A stretch of 6,555 nucleotides of DNA. It comes from Acidimangrovimonas sp. Lineage in GTDB: Bacteria > Pseudomonadota > Alphaproteobacteria > Rhodobacterales > Rhodobacteraceae. The translations under genes and the position numbers were made by a program. A model generated the notes under the pieces. The model did not search any database, had not been told where the DNA came from, and saw only the letters and a program-made list of their open reading frames with translations. This document shows, piece after piece, positions 5,849 through 6,555 of this stretch; position 1 is the stretch's first letter, and each line of letters begins with the position of its first letter. The stretch spans positions 1 to 6,555 of the forward strand of contig JASBUM010000427.1 of NCBI GenBank assembly GCA_030147905.1. Reading direction: 5' to 3'.

Positions 5849-6555
5849 GAGTGGTGCCAGCCTGGAAATGGCGCGGAAATGCGAAGGCATGACGCCTGAA
5901 TGATCGCGGAAGAAGCGCGAAAAGTTTCCGGGCGTCGCGAAACCGAGCCGCTCGGACAGGTCGGTGAAGCTGATGTCCGTATCCACCGTTGCGCGTACGG
6001 CCCGCTCAAGGCGGACGACGTTCAGAAAGACCCGCGGAGTGACACCGGTTGATCGCTCGAAAACACGAAAGAAATTGGCCCGGCTCATCCCGGCCGATGC
6101 GGCCAGCCTGTCGATACCATCGACTTCCGCCGGCGCCGTCTGGATAAGCGACATGGCCTTGCGCACACGCCAGTCCACCGATTGCTGCCGTGCCGCGTGC
6201 CGCAGCCGATCGCCGACGCCGCGCCAGTCCGAAAACCGTTCGATCACTGCGATCATCAGTTTGCCGAGAAGCGCCTCGTGCTCGGCGATGGCGCCGGGTT
6301 CGTAGACCATGCTGCTCGCAAGCTCGTGCGAGAGTTTGCGGATGCGCGGGGTCACCTCTCCGGAGGATCTGCCGAAGAAGCCTGCGTCCCCGCTGGACAT
6401 CCAGTTGGTGCGGAACTCGGCAAGCCACGACGGCTCGATATAGAGCGCAAGTATCACGGTGCGGTCAAGTTCTGGGCGGTGGACATAGGCATGCGGAGTC
6501 CAGGCGTTTATCAATACGGCGGTTTCGTCCGACAACGGTGCGATCCGGTCACCGA
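5846..6555 (-). CDS. AraC-family transcriptional regulator, N-terminus beyond window edge
   Basis: The 235 visible residues comprise the end of a cupin-like ligand-binding domain (about 1-40, GDRIAPLSDETAVLINAW and then TPHAYVH), a helical linker, and a C-terminal AraC/XylS DNA-binding domain. Its two helix-turn-helix units lie at about 146-167 (IDRLAASAGMSRANFFRVF) and about 196-218. The family signature GF-x8-F-R-x4-G-x2-P is present from Gly204 to Pro223. The frame has no stop up to base 6555, and the cupin is already under way there, so the true start lies outside; an in-frame TTG at 6535 is not a credible start. Family members usually have about 260-320 residues, so a few dozen are missing. 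The gene runs in the same direction as the hydroxylase operon, 172 bases upstream. Its likely role is to sense the operon's substrate or an intermediate and activate transcription; this is inferred from position. Confidence 0.92.
   Translation of the reverse strand, partial: GDRIAPLSDETAVLINAWTPHAYVHRPELDRTVILALYIEPSWLAEFRTNWMSSGDAGFFGRSSGEVTPRIRKLSHELASSMVYEPGAIAEHEALLGKLMIAVIERFSDWRGVGDRLRHAARQQSVDWRVRKAMSLIQTAPAEVDGIDRLAASAGMSRANFFRVFERSTGVTPRVFLNVVRLERAVRATVDTDISFTDLSERLGFATPGNFSRFFRDHSGVMPSHFRAISRLAPL

Noticed and set aside
6533..6535. TTG start codon for the AraC-family regulator
   Set aside because: The frame continues without a stop to the window edge, and the residues before it (GDRIAP) continue the cupin pattern, so the gene is truncated by the window rather than starting here.
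1..6555. CRISPR arrays, tRNA/rRNA genes, transposases or phage/defence genes
   Set aside because: I saw no regular repeats, tRNA-like folds, transposase motifs or defence domains; the window looks like a catabolic operon with its regulator.

Overview
The window is dense, roughly two-thirds GC by eye, and every convincing gene lies on the minus strand. Codon third positions are strongly G/C, and genes are packed with short overlaps. This fits a high-GC proteobacterium, perhaps an alphaproteobacterium. No rRNA, tRNA or housekeeping marker is present to confirm that, so the taxonomy is a guess.

Read 5'->3' on the minus strand (from high to low coordinates), the layout is as follows. (1) An AraC-family regulator (6555 to 5846) lacks its N-terminus because it runs off the window edge. 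(2) A 172-base gap follows, with a hairpin starting at the regulator's stop codon, a second weak terminator-like hairpin, and a perfect 8-bp inverted repeat just before the next ribosome binding site. (3) A tightly overlapped operon comes next: a 990-residue molybdopterin-binding hydroxylase large subunit with a CoxG-type (SRPBCC) domain fused to its C-terminus (5673 to 2701); the FAD-binding medium subunit (2704 to 1874); the double-[2Fe-2S] small subunit (1886 to 1377); and an acyl/aryl-CoA ligase of the adenylate-forming family (1384 to 1), cut by the left window edge before its last domain.

The three subunits form one complete xanthine-oxidase-family enzyme. Electrons would go from substrate at the Mo cofactor through two [2Fe-2S] clusters to FAD. 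A CoA ligase overlapping the small-subunit gene suggests that an organic acid is first made into a CoA thioester and then hydroxylated. The gene order large-FAD-FeS-ligase is, as I recall it, that of the 2-furoic acid pathway (hmfABCD: furoyl-CoA dehydrogenase plus furoyl-CoA synthetase). That is my leading functional hypothesis, but it rests on gene order and family membership and the substrate cannot be read from this sequence. CO dehydrogenase is unlikely because the active-site loop lacks the form I cysteine motif. 4-Hydroxybenzoyl-CoA reductase is unlikely because the FAD subunit lacks cysteines for the extra [4Fe-4S] cluster.

The most interesting point is the covalent CoxL-CoxG fusion, with a short cationic amphipathic tail after the CoxG domain. 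It suggests that the enzyme carries its own membrane or quinone docking module.
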